The position numbers and the translations under genes were made by a program. Source: Apoderus coryli (Eukaryota > Arthropoda > Insecta > Coleoptera > Attelabidae). From it: 64,000 nucleotides of DNA. Location of the stretch: contig OU452200.1 in NCBI GenBank assembly GCA_911728435.2, positions 37,277,715 to 37,341,714 on the forward strand. The letters are read 5' to 3'. Below the pieces are notes generated by a model that did not search any database, was not told the DNA's origin, and saw nothing but the letters and a program-made list of their open reading frames with translations. Positions 43,414 through 54,071 of this stretch are shown one piece after another. Position 1 is the first letter of the stretch. Every line of letters starts with the position of its first letter.

Positions 43414-44340
43414 TTATTTATGAAGTACACGTGGCAACTCTGTAAAGCAGAGCAACTGAATAGTACGCGAAGAATTTACGATTTCCCAAATTGCGTTGCA
43501 CAGCATGTACCCAAGAATGGGAGGGTGTATAGAAAATGGGATTCGAAGAGTGAAAAGTAGACTGTTATGGAAGTCAGAGCTTAATTTTTTTGATAACGCA
43601 TCAATGTGCAACTTCCACTTCAGGGAGCTGTCAACAACAAGGTCCAGAAACTTCACAGAAGAAACGAAGTCAATAGTGGAATTATTAAGTTCAAAAGACT
43701 GCAGCTCACCGTTATATGACACAGATTTTGTTGGTGATTAACTCTTTGGATATGATACTATGAAGAGCCACACTATCCGGGCCGCACCAAGTGAAACTAG
43801 TATCATCAGCAAAGAGACATACTTTATCACTGATGTCTAGGCACGTAATGTCGTTGATAAATAGCAAGAACAAAATAGGACCCAACACCGAACCCTGTGG
43901 AACTCCACAATCCATCGGCCTGCAAGAAGACACAGCCGCATTGATCCTCACACACTGACTTCTGTTGCTAAGGTACGTTTTAAACCATGCCAGTGGAACC
44001 CCCCGAATTCCGTAGTGCTGTATCTTGTTAATTAGGATGTTATGACTTACACAGTCGAATGCTTTGGAGAAATCACAGAAAATTGATGCTGTAAAGTGGA
44101 GATTGTTCAAGTTGGAGTAAACATTTTTGAAGACGGAGAATATAGCATCATTAGGGCATTTGTTAGCTAAAAATCCAAATTGGTGGCTAGTTCCAGATGA
44201 CACCTTGTTTTTGATGTCTTTAATTGTACTGCAAAGCTCTGGAGTTGCAACGGGTGTTAGGAAGAAACTATGTATATTCTCATTGGTATTTGAAAGATAT
44301 GAGAGCGGATCGTGAAAGGGGACTATATTATTCATTAAAT
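43414..44340 (-). pseudogene. Jockey-like LINE reverse transcriptase with deletions
   Basis: The minus-strand frame from about 44340 begins with FFLTPVATPELCSTIKDIKN and SSG (pre-RT region). It jumps by deletion to HQFGFLANKCPNDAIFSVF, then has ASIFCDFSKAFDCVSHNIL (motif A), DCGVPQGSVLGPILFLLFIND (motif B) and KVCLFADDTSFTW (motif C). A frame change near 43715 leads to VSSVKFLDLVVDSSLKWK and further thumb sequence to 43414. Missing are the polymerase entry region and the C-terminus. Codons upstream of 44340 in the same frame are not LINE-like. Confidence 0.9.
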
Positions 44341-45655
44341 TTTTTATATTCTTCAGGCGTAAATAAATAAGGCATATTGAAATGTTATACACAATAATTA
44401 CAACACGTATAATTATTACTGGTCTAATATTTCTATTCCAAACGTCAACAATAATAATTGTTGATCTGATCATGGCAACCTGGATTAACATAGTGAGTAA
44501 TTAAAAGCCATTTTCTTAATTATTTATGAACCGATTTTAATTTTGGAAAATTTGTAGAATAGACGATGGAAGACTACATTTACTAAAATATTTGGGGGAT
44601 GGTTTTTTTCTAAGCCATATTAAAGTGTATTAGAAATGGAATGAATGAATCAGTTTTTGTCCCAATCGAATATCTCTATCCGTTTAGGAGATATAGCATG
44701 GATAATTTAATCTGGGACGCCCTGTATATAACGTGTCCCTGTTTGGTGTGGATTTTGGGCGGGAGAATACTTTACTGTTTCTTCAAAATATAGAAAAAAC
44801 TTGCAATTTGCTGTTAAGATTATCAAAGTTCTAATTTTTAAAGGAGTGCTCCAGTTGGGTGGCCGTATCTTCCAATCCAGTGTTCTCCATTAGGAGTCCT
44901 CTATAAATTATGTCAGTACTTAATTGATTTGAAATAATCAAAATTCTTAGACCTCGAATTTCGTGTCAAAATCAATGGTTACTGCCTTTTTGTGTCCAAT
45001 ATTATCCATCCTGTAAGTACCACTCTATACTCCATACTAATTTATTATGAAATCCACGAAATTTATGTACAGCTATCTCATAACACCTGACATTCGCTGC
45101 CTGATAATCCGAGACCCCAGTCTCCCGATTTAAATAATAATAAATAACAACAGCACGAACATTAAGTCACCACGACAACAAGTCAACCACCCACGGCTTC
45201 TCTTTTATGATTATCTCTTTTCCTCTCTTCGGACATGGTGGCATGTCGTTTGAGCCCCCTTTTTGAACCTTGGGGGGGCTATGGACAGTCACGCCAGAGT
45301 GTGGGCAACTTTTAGTTTATGTTTAAGTGACATTTAACAGGACCGTCCATTTGTTTGATAATATTAATTCATACAGTGCTTTCATTTTAAAATATGCCTT
45401 GCAGAATCGATAAAGTAGACAGGATTTTCAGCAATAATACACTCGGTTTTGCTTTTGAGAGGGACCTTCAAACAAAACCACCTTGTGTTCCATAGCCCTT
45501 CAACCCCAGCCTAACACGAAGAGCCTAATAAGGAGAAGGTCCATCTTGTTGGAAATGCAAATTGTCTAAGTGATTAACGGATTATTTCTACTAGTCTTTG
45601 AATTAAAGATCGAGATGTAGCACTGCACATGGGAAGCAAGGCAATTGCGAATTAA
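44341..45655. other. Intergenic DNA
   Basis: No gene. GACGCCCTGTATATAACG near 44717, preceded by TTTAGGAGATATAGCATGG, is a MITE-end unit in reverse. A loose inverted similarity exists between TTTGAACCTTGGGGGGGCTA (45262) and TTCCATAGCCCTTCAACCCC (45489) but I cannot delimit an element. Confidence 0.45.
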
Positions 45656-45661
45656 AGAAGT

Positions 45662-45733
45662 TCCACGGTAGTGCAATTGGTAGAGCTCCTGACCGGGAAT
45701 CGGCAGGCGTGGGTTCAAATCCAACTTGTGTCA
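45662..45733 (+). tRNA. tRNA-like pol III unit (tRNA pseudogene or SINE head)
   Basis: The A box TAGTGCAATTGG and B box GGTTCAAATCC are correctly spaced. The T arm pairs at 4 of 5 positions (GTGGG/CCAAC) and the anticodon arm at about 4 of 5 (CCTGA/TCGGC) with loop CCGGGAA. The acceptor stem is poor and position 33 is not T, so a functional tRNA is unlikely. The putative anticodon GGG (Pro) should not be trusted. A run of seven T at 45739-45745 would serve as pol III terminator. Confidence 0.45.
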
Positions 45734-45959
45734 CAGAATTTTTTTAATTCGTTCATGTTAGTTTATTTCATTTTTCATCAATATCGAAGATAGAGACGCA
45801 GTCAACTTAGTTGAATGTCTTTCTTTCATTGTTGATATGAGACAGTTTTACACCGACACTTCATTGATCCATCTAGTGAGCAGATTCCGGATTGTAACAC
45901 AATTTTGAGGTGCTGATGCATAATATGAACACAACAGGATCAATGATGAAAAACCTCTA

Positions 45960-46220
45960 GGGCCAGCAAAAACTGTTCATTCGCCTGAGAATTTTGAGCG
46001 TGTGCTCGTCGCTACGTTCGAGAGCCCCAACCGTTCGCTAAAGCGGCTTAAAACCTTGGCATTTCTGGCAAACTTTTTTAGAATGTAATGTTATGCTATA
46101 AGCTTGCGGTATGTCAACAACTGAACCCTGGTAATTACAGAAAGCGTTTAGAATTGTGTCAGCGAATGATGGCAATCTTGAATGAAAACGAAAATGAGGC
46201 TAATTTTCATTTGAATGGTT
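45960..46220 (+). pseudogene. Transposase pseudogene, N-terminal part (Tc1/mariner superfamily)
   Basis: The frame reads GPAKTVHSPENFERVLVATF and SPNRSLKRLK (helix-turn-helix linker region). After a break it reads QQLNPGNYRKRLELCQRMM, AILNENENEANFHLNG. This is the stretch just before and at the first catalytic block of a common insect transposase type; the usual DEA is eroded to EAN. It breaks off at about 46220 and resumes at about 46885, so an insertion separates the halves. Confidence 0.7.
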
Positions 46221-46884
46221 GGCGATTCGAATTGCTCCGAATTGGTAAATAGCTTCAGCCATGGCTAACGCTGAAGACAAACAATTAGCCGTCATCAGGC
46301 GAGATTTGCGGTCAATTAGAGTGGTATTGAGGAGTTAGTCATAGAAAATCTGATATACGTAAAATAGATTTTTTTCGCAATGCTGAAAGAAATCATTGAC
46401 AGCAATTTTGTGGATGATATTGGAATGGAATAATAATTCGGATTCTGGAAAAATTGGGTCAACTTGTCAAAGTGCTTTAAATTTAGAACAAATTCCCCTC
46501 TTAATCCGGGAGAATTACACAATCCGTCTAAATATCGTAGAAAGGATCTAATCTTGCGTTTGATGATAGGACAGATGTCAATGTTGAAATAGTAATCCGT
46601 ATAGGCACAACGGACTGTCATCATCGAGTAGAGATTTTATCATGTGGAAGGGATGTTCATAGGTGTACGTGTAGGATACGTTGAATAGCCCATTTGAGGG
46701 TGTAAGAATGGGAACTGCAAAAATAATCATGGTTAGAGAAAAAATACGTGTTGTATTTTTCCAGAGAAGCGCAAGGGAAATGTGAGGTTAATGACCTCAT
46801 ATTGATGATCAAGAAGATAGCATCAGATTGGAAGGGAGCTCCACAATGGACTTGAATCAACTTGATGGCATCCTTTTGAGTCGT
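46221..46884. other. Insertion splitting the transposase pseudogene
   Basis: About 660 bp of unidentified DNA lies between the two transposase halves. Minus-strand frames at 46316-46624 (102 codons) and 46657-46860 (67 codons) are open but resemble no family I can name. No clear terminal repeats seen. Confidence 0.5.
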
Positions 46885-47224
46885 CGTTAAACAGGCAAAA
46901 TTTCAGATTTTGCTGTTCAGAAAATCCACAAATAATGCTCAAATGACGATGTGGTATGCCGTAGATGGAACGAGGGTCATCAGGCCATATTTTTTTAACG
47001 GTCAGACAGTTACTGTTACCGCAGCCCGCTACTTGGAAATGTAGAATAATTTTTTCCCGTCGTCGCATAGCAATGCGAAACATATGGTCCCAGCAAAATA
47101 AGGTTGCAGCCCACATTGCTCGAATTTCGAGGAAACGTGTCGGACAAGCTTTCCCTGGAAAAGTAATCTCTCATTTTGGAGATGCTGCTTGATCCCTCCC
47201 TAGGCAGTCTCTCAATCTGACGAT
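46885..47224 (+). pseudogene. Transposase pseudogene, C-terminal part
   Basis: It continues the same protein: a KQAKFQI segment, then DGTRVIRPYFFNGQTVTV and TAARYLEM. After a frameshift it reads RRIAMRNIWSQQNKVAAHIA, RISRKRVGQAFPGKVISHF, GDAA. The block usually reading QQDGA is QQNKV, so the second catalytic aspartate is lost. The following SPDL block is broken by a stop. The element is dead. Confidence 0.7.
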
Positions 47225-47445
47225 CCCGGTAGGTAGCTAGGTTCAAAATGAGTGGGTCCGCGCCGGACCCTCCACTGCGCCCACCGAGGGTCTATTGTGG
47301 TTCGCGGACGATTCCGGACTTCTTTCTCTTTTTAGTAATTTCAATTTTGCTGTTGTTTTGACTATAGATCTCCAATTAGACCGTGAGGCTTCCAGTTCGC
47401 CGATAATTAAATCTCTCTCAAAGAAAACTCTGTTGATAAATGAAT
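47225..47445. other. Short spacer with a shared motif
   Basis: GCGCCGGACCCTCCACTGCG near 47260 resembles a segment at about 41040. Otherwise nothing recognised. Confidence 0.4.
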
Positions 47446-48554
47446 CCCAGTAAACACATATACGCAAATTAAACGTTGATTCAACGTGTCAGTCGTTGAT
47501 AATTGCTCTTACGTTAGAAAAGTGACGGTTTATTTTAAGTTTAATTTTACACCGATCAGTTTAAACGTTATAGCCATGTGTTACAACTACGTGCATTAAT
47601 TATGTTTAATTAACGTACAACGTTATATATGTATTATAAATAAACCATAAAATAAAAACGTTTATCAAACGTTATTTATGTAATTTATAATAAACCGGTA
47701 TTTATAGCTAAAATAACGTTAGAAAATGTTCATTAGAAGCGCATAATTTTTAGAGGCGACAATAAAAACGTTAAAATGACGTTTTTTAAGTATTTTATAA
47801 CAATCCGAAAATTACCAACCAGTTAAGGTAACGTGTAAAATAAACCAAAAAGTTGGATTGTTGGTTGTAAATATGCAAAAATTCGTTTGCTTTTTTTGTG
47901 CTATTCAATATTTTTATATAAAATATTGTCAAAAAGAAATTACAAAAATTATTGTTTCGGCGACAGAAAGCGGCATAGTTCGCCGAAACGTACATTATTG
48001 TATCGTATAATTTTGTAAGTTATATTTGACCACAATATTTAATATTAAAAAACACCTAAATGTTTATATTTTTTGGTTTAACTATTTAACAAAAAGCGCA
48101 TTATTTTTTCATCAAACTTTTGTATCAACTCAACAATGGAAATCTGGTAGTTTTATTGATTTATTCCATACATTTTATCAACGTATATTTCACGTTACAA
48201 AAATATATAAAAGCAACTTTAAATAACGTGAAATCAAACGTTATTTAAATGTTTCTAAAATGCGTAATTAATACGATTACACAAACGCTTTTTTAAAGCT
48301 AATAATTAACGTTTGTGTAAACCTATTATTAACGTATTCTAGAAACGTATAAATAACGTTTGATTTCACAGTATATACATAAATACGTTCAATACACGTT
48401 TTTTTAGAGCATTTAACTAACGTTTCGTTATTCGTGTTCTGTAACGTAAAAAAGTGCGACATATCAAAGTCAAATGTACGTATCTAATGTACCTTTTTCT
48501 GGAAAGGTGTTTTGTAATGATAAACGTTAAATAAACGTATGTTTGTTTACTAGG
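47446..48554. mobile_element. ACGT-rich TIR element
   Basis: The left end CCCAGTAAACACATATACG is matched in inverse by the right end (CGTATGTTTGTTTACTAGG, to 48554). Over about 1.1 kb the tetramer ACGT occurs more than 30 times, mostly as AACGTT, TAACGT or ACGTTT. This is far above what such AT-rich DNA should give. Local inverted pairs are present (AAATCAAACGTTATTTAAAT at about 48231 with ATAAATAACGTTTGATTTCA at about 48348). No transposase. A related fragment is at 42123-42494. Confidence 0.65.
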
Positions 48555-49603
48555 ATCATTTGCCCAAAATTTAAAAATGTTTCCCTAAAAACAAATCCAG
48601 GCCTGCACATAACTCTTTGACGTCATAATATATACCTTAACCATTGGTAATAACATGGTGGTCCAACATCGTGAGTTAGAGAGATCCTCCCAGCAGGATA
48701 TCCAGACAAGTTGTTTCAGAAGAAAACAGTTTTTAGTAGGTGCGGTTTATGTTCTTTTAATTGAATCAAGAAGTTGTACTTCCATGAATTTTATACCTGC
48801 TCTGTCTTCATTAACGTTGATTGTTTCTTTTGATACATGAACTGTGAAGTGACCAGATGTTTTTTTTTATTTTATTTATTTACCATTTAGTTAAATTTAT
48901 TGGCTTGATTTTGTGATAGTACGGAAAGTTAATTAAAATATGAAGTGACTGAAAAAATGATACACAGTGGTCCAAAAGTAGGTATACAGGTACTTATTAT
49001 TAAACACGGGCCAATATGCATGGTCAGGGTGGTCCAAATTGGACAATTGGATATTTTTGATAAGAAACACCGATTTCTAGAGGAGTTAGAAGAAAACTAA
49101 CCTACATGTAACGAGCTCGATTTTCAAACGAAATCAAATGCCTAAAACCGCACCTCGATATCGTGAACTGTTTAAAAGATACAGGGTGTATTTTTAACCT
49201 ACTCCTGTAACTTATTTATTTATGATTATTTTTTGTTTCTGTGAAAACATTTGCACTTTTTTGAGGGGAATCCAGTGGTGTCTCTAGTTTTTTTTTAAAA
49301 GACTGGACAGTTTTTCTTATGGAGGACTCTGTATATTTTTGGATATTCGTTTTAGAAATTAAATTACCTTTCCAAATATATATAATACTTGCCACTTATC
49401 TCTTGAAACTTTTGTTTTATTAATATTTTCAAATAATGTTAGATGCGTCTTTGGAAATTTATCTTGAAGAAAAAAAACAATATCATAATAAATTAATTTA
49501 ATCAATTTAATAAAAAATAACAAGAACAAAGAGTATATCATTTAATAAAGCAAAAAGATTTATTACAAATTACAACAGGTGTTCAAATTGAATACCATTT
49601 AAA
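48555..49603. other. Intergenic DNA with MITE-end motifs
   Basis: No gene. CAGGGTGGTCCAAATTGGAC (about 49025) and AGATACAGGGTGTATTTTTAA (about 49180) are about 155 bp apart, again the two-step motif layout. The remainder is AT-rich. Confidence 0.5.
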
Positions 49604-49862
49604 TTAAAACATATTTAACTTCTGGACATGATTAACAGCAGTGATTAATTCTACCGCAGATATAAAATCAAAAGCATATCGCACTGCTGCTTTCAATGCA
49701 CCTCGAGAATCAGGATTCCGCTTATTTGTGAGGTATCCTTTTTCTTCCCTAAAGGTAAAATCCAGAGGCGCTTGACTGGGGACCTTGCCGGCCAATGAAC
49801 AGCGCCCTGGTTGCCAAGCCAATTGTCCTCAAATTGATGGTTTAAAAATGTCCTTATAATTT
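49604..49862 (-). pseudogene. Transposase C-terminal remnant (Tc1/mariner superfamily)
   Basis: On the minus strand one frame reads HQFEDNWLGNQGAVHWPARS, the block leading into the third catalytic residue of insect transposases. After a frameshift another reads PLDFTFREEKGYLTNK followed by LKAAVRYAFDFIS and AVNHVQKL, the usual C-terminal helix. The expected DLTPLDF is damaged. The rest of the gene is missing upstream. Confidence 0.65.
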
Positions 49863-49879
49863 GTGCGTTATGACACGGC

Positions 49880-50125
49880 GCCGTCGTAGTGAAAATTTGT
49901 TTTTCTTCTCAAAAAGTAACAACGAGAACGTGCTTTTCAATTTTTATATCTGTAAAAATAAATAAAAACTAAAATCGGAAAAAATTGTTTTTCCAAAAAT
50001 TCTCGGAAACGGCTAAAGCTAGTTTAATTTTGATAACACCATTTAAAAGGTGTTTAAATAAACTTCAAACTTTTCTCTGATTTAACCGACATTGTAACTC
50101 CTACCGATTTCAAGATTCCAATGCT
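49880..50125. repeat. Foldback family A, partial copy 3
   Basis: It contains AAAAAGTAACAACGAGAACG, AAATTGTTTTTCCAAAAATTC and ACACCATTTAAAAGGTGTTT, matching the right arms at 11.5 kb and 22.0 kb. The left arm is absent. It is followed by TTATCTTGGACACAGTGTAT (50131), found in inverse at 10.17 kb. Confidence 0.65.
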
Positions 50126-50622
50126 GTCACATTCTTATCTTGGACACAGTGTATACAGGGTCTCTTTTAAATAGACTGTAGTACATATATAGGGTGAATC
50201 ATGTGTTTTAAAGGAAAACTAATTCGAGTTTTTATATTTTAAAGAGCAAATATTTATGTAATTTTGGTATTTTGGATTAAAATTATGGCAGTTTATGTAA
50301 TTCGAATCATTATAAAAGTTACATTAAGACAAAATCATCAGTTTCGTATCAAAAAAACGACATTTTTTTGTACAAAATTCTAATCTAAATCTTCAAATAG
50401 TACGTGCATAAGTGCGAAAGCTCGGTAAATAATAATAACAAAAGCTAACTGGGACAATAAAATACAATAAATCTATTAGACAGCATATGAGTAATACACA
50501 CTCATAAATTGTTTATTATCCATTTTGACATTAAGATGTGAAATAATAAATTCATAAACATTCAAACAATATATTTTGTATATAAGTATATGTGAGAACA
50601 AAAAGCCTCTTATAACATTCTC
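50126..50622. other. Intergenic AT-rich DNA
   Basis: TATACAGGGTCTC (50153) and TATAGGGTGAATC (about 50190) are MITE-end-like. No gene. Confidence 0.5.
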
Positions 50623-50631
50623 CATAAGTCT
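50623..50631. other. Target-site duplication, left (9 bp)
   Basis: CATAAGTCT directly precedes the left end of the foldback element; the same 9 bp follow its right end at 57462-57470. Confidence 0.8.
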
Positions 50632-50890
50632 ACTTATGTGAAGTTAGCGCCAGCGTTCAGCTCCAGTCCTCCCCCACTACTCAATTTCCCCTACGACCGC
50701 TTCGCATCACAAATATACGGTGCGATGCGCACAGCGACACGCGCATGTAGGCGGAGCTCGAAGCTGGCTGTTGAAATAGGCAAATAATTTAAATTTTTAA
50801 TAACTAATGGTAGTATTTTATTAATAATAAAAATAATAGTTTTGATTCAATCGATTTTATACCTATCTAGTTCCTCCTGAGCGGGACGTC
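50632..50890 (+). repeat. Left terminal inverted repeat
   Basis: About 260 bp of unique sequence, markedly GC-rich at its outer end (CGCACAGCGACACGCGCATG, GCGCCAGCGTTCAGC) and AT-rich inside (AATAATAAAAATAATAG). The inverse copies are at 53818-54071 and 57197-57461. Confidence 0.88.
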
Positions 50891-51975
50891 TGTGAACGGC
50901 TCTACCGCCTCTTCAATATAACGTGTACCCCTTCTATTTAAAAAATCATATCTCCGAAAATTGTGCTTTTAGCTCCCTAGATTTTCTAGAATCCCAATCC
51001 TGTAAGTCATGGGTATTTACACTTACAAGCACATCTGAGCACGAGGCCTGGGAACGGCGCTACCGCCCCTTAAATATACCATCTCCCTATATAGAAAAAA
51101 AATCATATCTCCGAAAAGTGTGTTTTTAGCTCCCTAGATTTTGTAGAATCCTAATCTTGTTAGCCATAGATACTCACACTTACAAGCACATCTGAACACG
51201 AGGCCTGGGAACGGCGCTACCGCCCCTTAAATATACCATCTACCCCGTATAGAAAAAAAATCATATCTCCGAAAAGTGTGTTTTTAGCTCTCAAAATTTT
51301 AAAGAATCCTAATCTTGTTAGACATAGATACTTACAATTACAAGCACATCTGAGCACGAAGCCTGGGAACGCCGCTACCGCCCCTTAAATATACCATGTA
51401 CCCCGTATAAAAAAAATCATATCTCCGAAAAGTGTGTTTTTAGCTCTCAAAATTTTAAAGAATCCTTATCTTGTTAGCCATAAGTACTTACACTTACAAG
51501 CACATCTGAGCACGAGGCCTGGGAACGCCGCTACCGCCCCTTAAATATACCATCTACCCCGTATAGAAAAAAAATCATATCTCCGAAAAGTGTGTTTTTA
51601 GCTCCCTGGATTTTGTAGAATCCTAATCTTGTTAGCCATAGATACTTACACTTACAAGCACATCTGAACACGAGGCCTGGGAACGGCGCTACCGCCCCTT
51701 AAATATAACATGTACCACGTATAAAAAAAAATAATATCTCCGAAAACTGTGTTTTTAGCTCCCTAGATTTTCTAGAATCATAATCTTGTTAGCAGTAGGT
51801 ACTTACACTTACAAGCAGATCTGAGCACGAGGCCTGGGAACGGCGCTACCGCCCCTTAAACATAACATGTACCACGTATAAAAAAAAATCATATCTCCGA
51901 AAAGTGTGTTTTTAGCTCCCTAGATTTTCTAGAATCCTAATCTTGTTAGCCATAGATACTTACACTTACAAGCTC
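50891..51975 (+). repeat. Satellite array, plus orientation, about 157-bp units
   Basis: About seven units. Landmark CACGAGGCCTGGGAACG recurs at 51041, 51198, 51355, 51512, 51670 and 51827, giving a period of 157-158 bp. Each unit has CGCTACCGCCCCTTAAATAT, a 7-9 A tract, ATCATATCTCCGAAAA, GTGTGTTTTTAGCTC, a TAGATTTTCTAGAATC near-palindrome, and TACTTACACTTACAAGC. The frame of 68 codons at 50923-51129 is only a translation of the unit. Confidence 0.93.
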
Positions 51976-53817
51976 AGAAGTGCTTATAAGTGTAAGTGCT
52001 TATAAGTGTAAGTACTTATGGCTAACAAGATTAGGATTCTAGAAAATCTAGGGAGCTAAAAACACACTTTTCGGAGATATTATTTTTTTTCCATACGTGG
52101 TACATGTTATATTCAAGGGGCGGTAGCGCCGTTTTCAGGCCTCGTGCTCAGATGTGCTTGTAAGTGTAAGTATCAAGATTAGGATATTATTTTTTTTCTA
52201 TACGTGGTACATGTTATATTTAAGGGGCGGTAGCGGCGTTCCCAGGTCTCGTGCTCAGATGTGTAAGTACCTACGGCTAACAAGATTAGGATTCTGGAAA
52301 ATCTAGGGAGCTAAAAACACACTTTTCGGAGATATGATTTTTTTTCTATACGGGGTACATGTTTTATTTAAGGGGCGGTAGCGCTGTTTTCAGGCCCCGT
52401 GCTTAGATGTGCTTATAAGTGTAAGTACTTATGGCTAACAAGATTAGGATTCTAGAAAATCTAGGGAGCTAAAAACACACTTTTCGGAGATATGATTTTT
52501 TTTCTATACGGGGTACATGGTATATTTAAGGGGCGGTAGCGGCGTTCCCAGGTTTCGTGCTCAGATGTGCTTGTAAGTGTAAGTATCTATGGCTAACAGG
52601 ATTAGGATTCTAGAAAATCTAGGGAGCTAAAAGCCCACTTTTCGGAGATATAATTTTTTTTCTATATGGGGAGATGGTATATTTAAGGGGCGGTAGCGGC
52701 GTTCCCAGGCTTCGTGCTCAGATGTGCTTGTAAGTGTAAGTACTTATGGCTAACAAGATAAGGATTCTTTAAAATTTTGAGAGCTAAAAACACACTTTTC
52801 GGAGATATTATTTTTTTTTCTATACGTGGTACATGTTATATTTAAGGGGCGGTAGCGCCGTTCCCAGGCCTCGTGCTCAGATGTGCTTGTAAGTGTAAGT
52901 ACTTATGGCTAACAAGATAAGGATTCTTTAAAATTTTGAGAGCTAAAAACACACTTTTCGGAGATATGATTTTTTTTCTATATGGGTAGATGGTATATTT
53001 AAGGGGCGGTAGCTCCGTTCCCAGGCCCCGTGCTCAGATGTGCTTGTAAGTGTATGTATCTATGGCTAACAAGATTAGGATTCTAGAAAATCTAAGGAGC
53101 TAAAAACACACATTTCGGAGATATTATTTTTTTTCTATACGTGGTACATGTTATATTTAAGGGGCGGTAGCGGCGTTCCCAGGCTTCGTGCTCAGATGTG
53201 CTTGTAAGTGTAAGTACTTATGGCTAACAAGATTAGGATTCTAGAAAATCTAAGGAGCTAAAAACTTTTCGGAGATATTATTAGTAGATTTTTAAAAAAA
53301 ATCTAACTATTCAGGAGATCGACACAACCGAAATTTTGAAAAATTTTTATGCAGTACTTCATTTTATGACCCCTGGATCCTAAAAATGACCTCAGTTCAA
53401 AAGTTTATATATCTATATATATAGAAAAACACACTTTTCGGAGATATGATTTTTTTTCTATACGGGGTACATGGTATATTTAAGGGGCGGTAGCGGCGTT
53501 CCCAGGCTTCGTGCTCAGATGTGCTTGTAAGTGTAAGTATCTATGGCTAACAAGATTAGGATTCTAGAAAATCTAGGGAGCTAAAAACACACTTTTCGGA
53601 GATATGATTTTTTTTCTATATGGGGAGATGGTATATTTAAGGGGCGGTAGCGCCGTTCCCAGGCCTCGTGCTCAGATGTGCTTGTAAGTGTAAATACCCA
53701 TGACTTACAGGATTGGGATTCTAGAAAATCTAGGGAGCTAAAAGCACAATTTTCGGAGATATGATTTTTTAAATAGAAGGGGTACACGTTATATTGAAGA
53801 GGCGGTAGAGCCGTTCA
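51976..53817 (-). repeat. Satellite array, minus orientation
   Basis: The same unit in inverse, about ten copies, with internal deletions (around 52170-52260). The array opens with a short direct duplication, GTGCTTATAAGTGTAA twice, right at the orientation switch. Units vary between two subtypes: GATTCTAGAAAATCTAGGG and GATTCTTTAAAATTTTGAG. Confidence 0.93.
53282..53423. other. Non-satellite insertion in the array
   Basis: About 140 bp (from TTAGTAGATTTTTAAAAAAA to TATATATCTATATATATAG) unrelated to the satellite unit. No end motifs or coding potential seen. Confidence 0.6.
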
Positions 53818-54071
53818 CAGACTCAGGAGGAACTAAATAGGTATAAAATCGATTGAATCAAAACTATTATTTTTATTATTAATAAAATACTACCATTAGT
53901 TATTAAAAATTTAAATTATTTGCCTATTTCAACAGCCAGCTTCGAGCTCCGCCTACATGCGCGTGTCGCTGTGCGCATCGCACCGTATATTTGTGATGCA
54001 AAGCGGTCGTAGGGGAAATTGAGTAGTGGGGGAGGACTGGAGCTGAACGCTGGCGCTAACTTCACATAAGT
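53818..54071 (-). repeat. Internal copy of the terminal repeat
   Basis: Inverse of 50632-50890, missing the GTCCCGCTC bases present in the other two copies just inside the satellite junction. It ends ACTTCACATAAGT at 54071. Confidence 0.88.

Noticed and set aside
46316..46624. 102-codon minus-strand ORF in the insertion
   Set aside because: Weak, no recognisable domain; recorded only as part of the unidentified insert.
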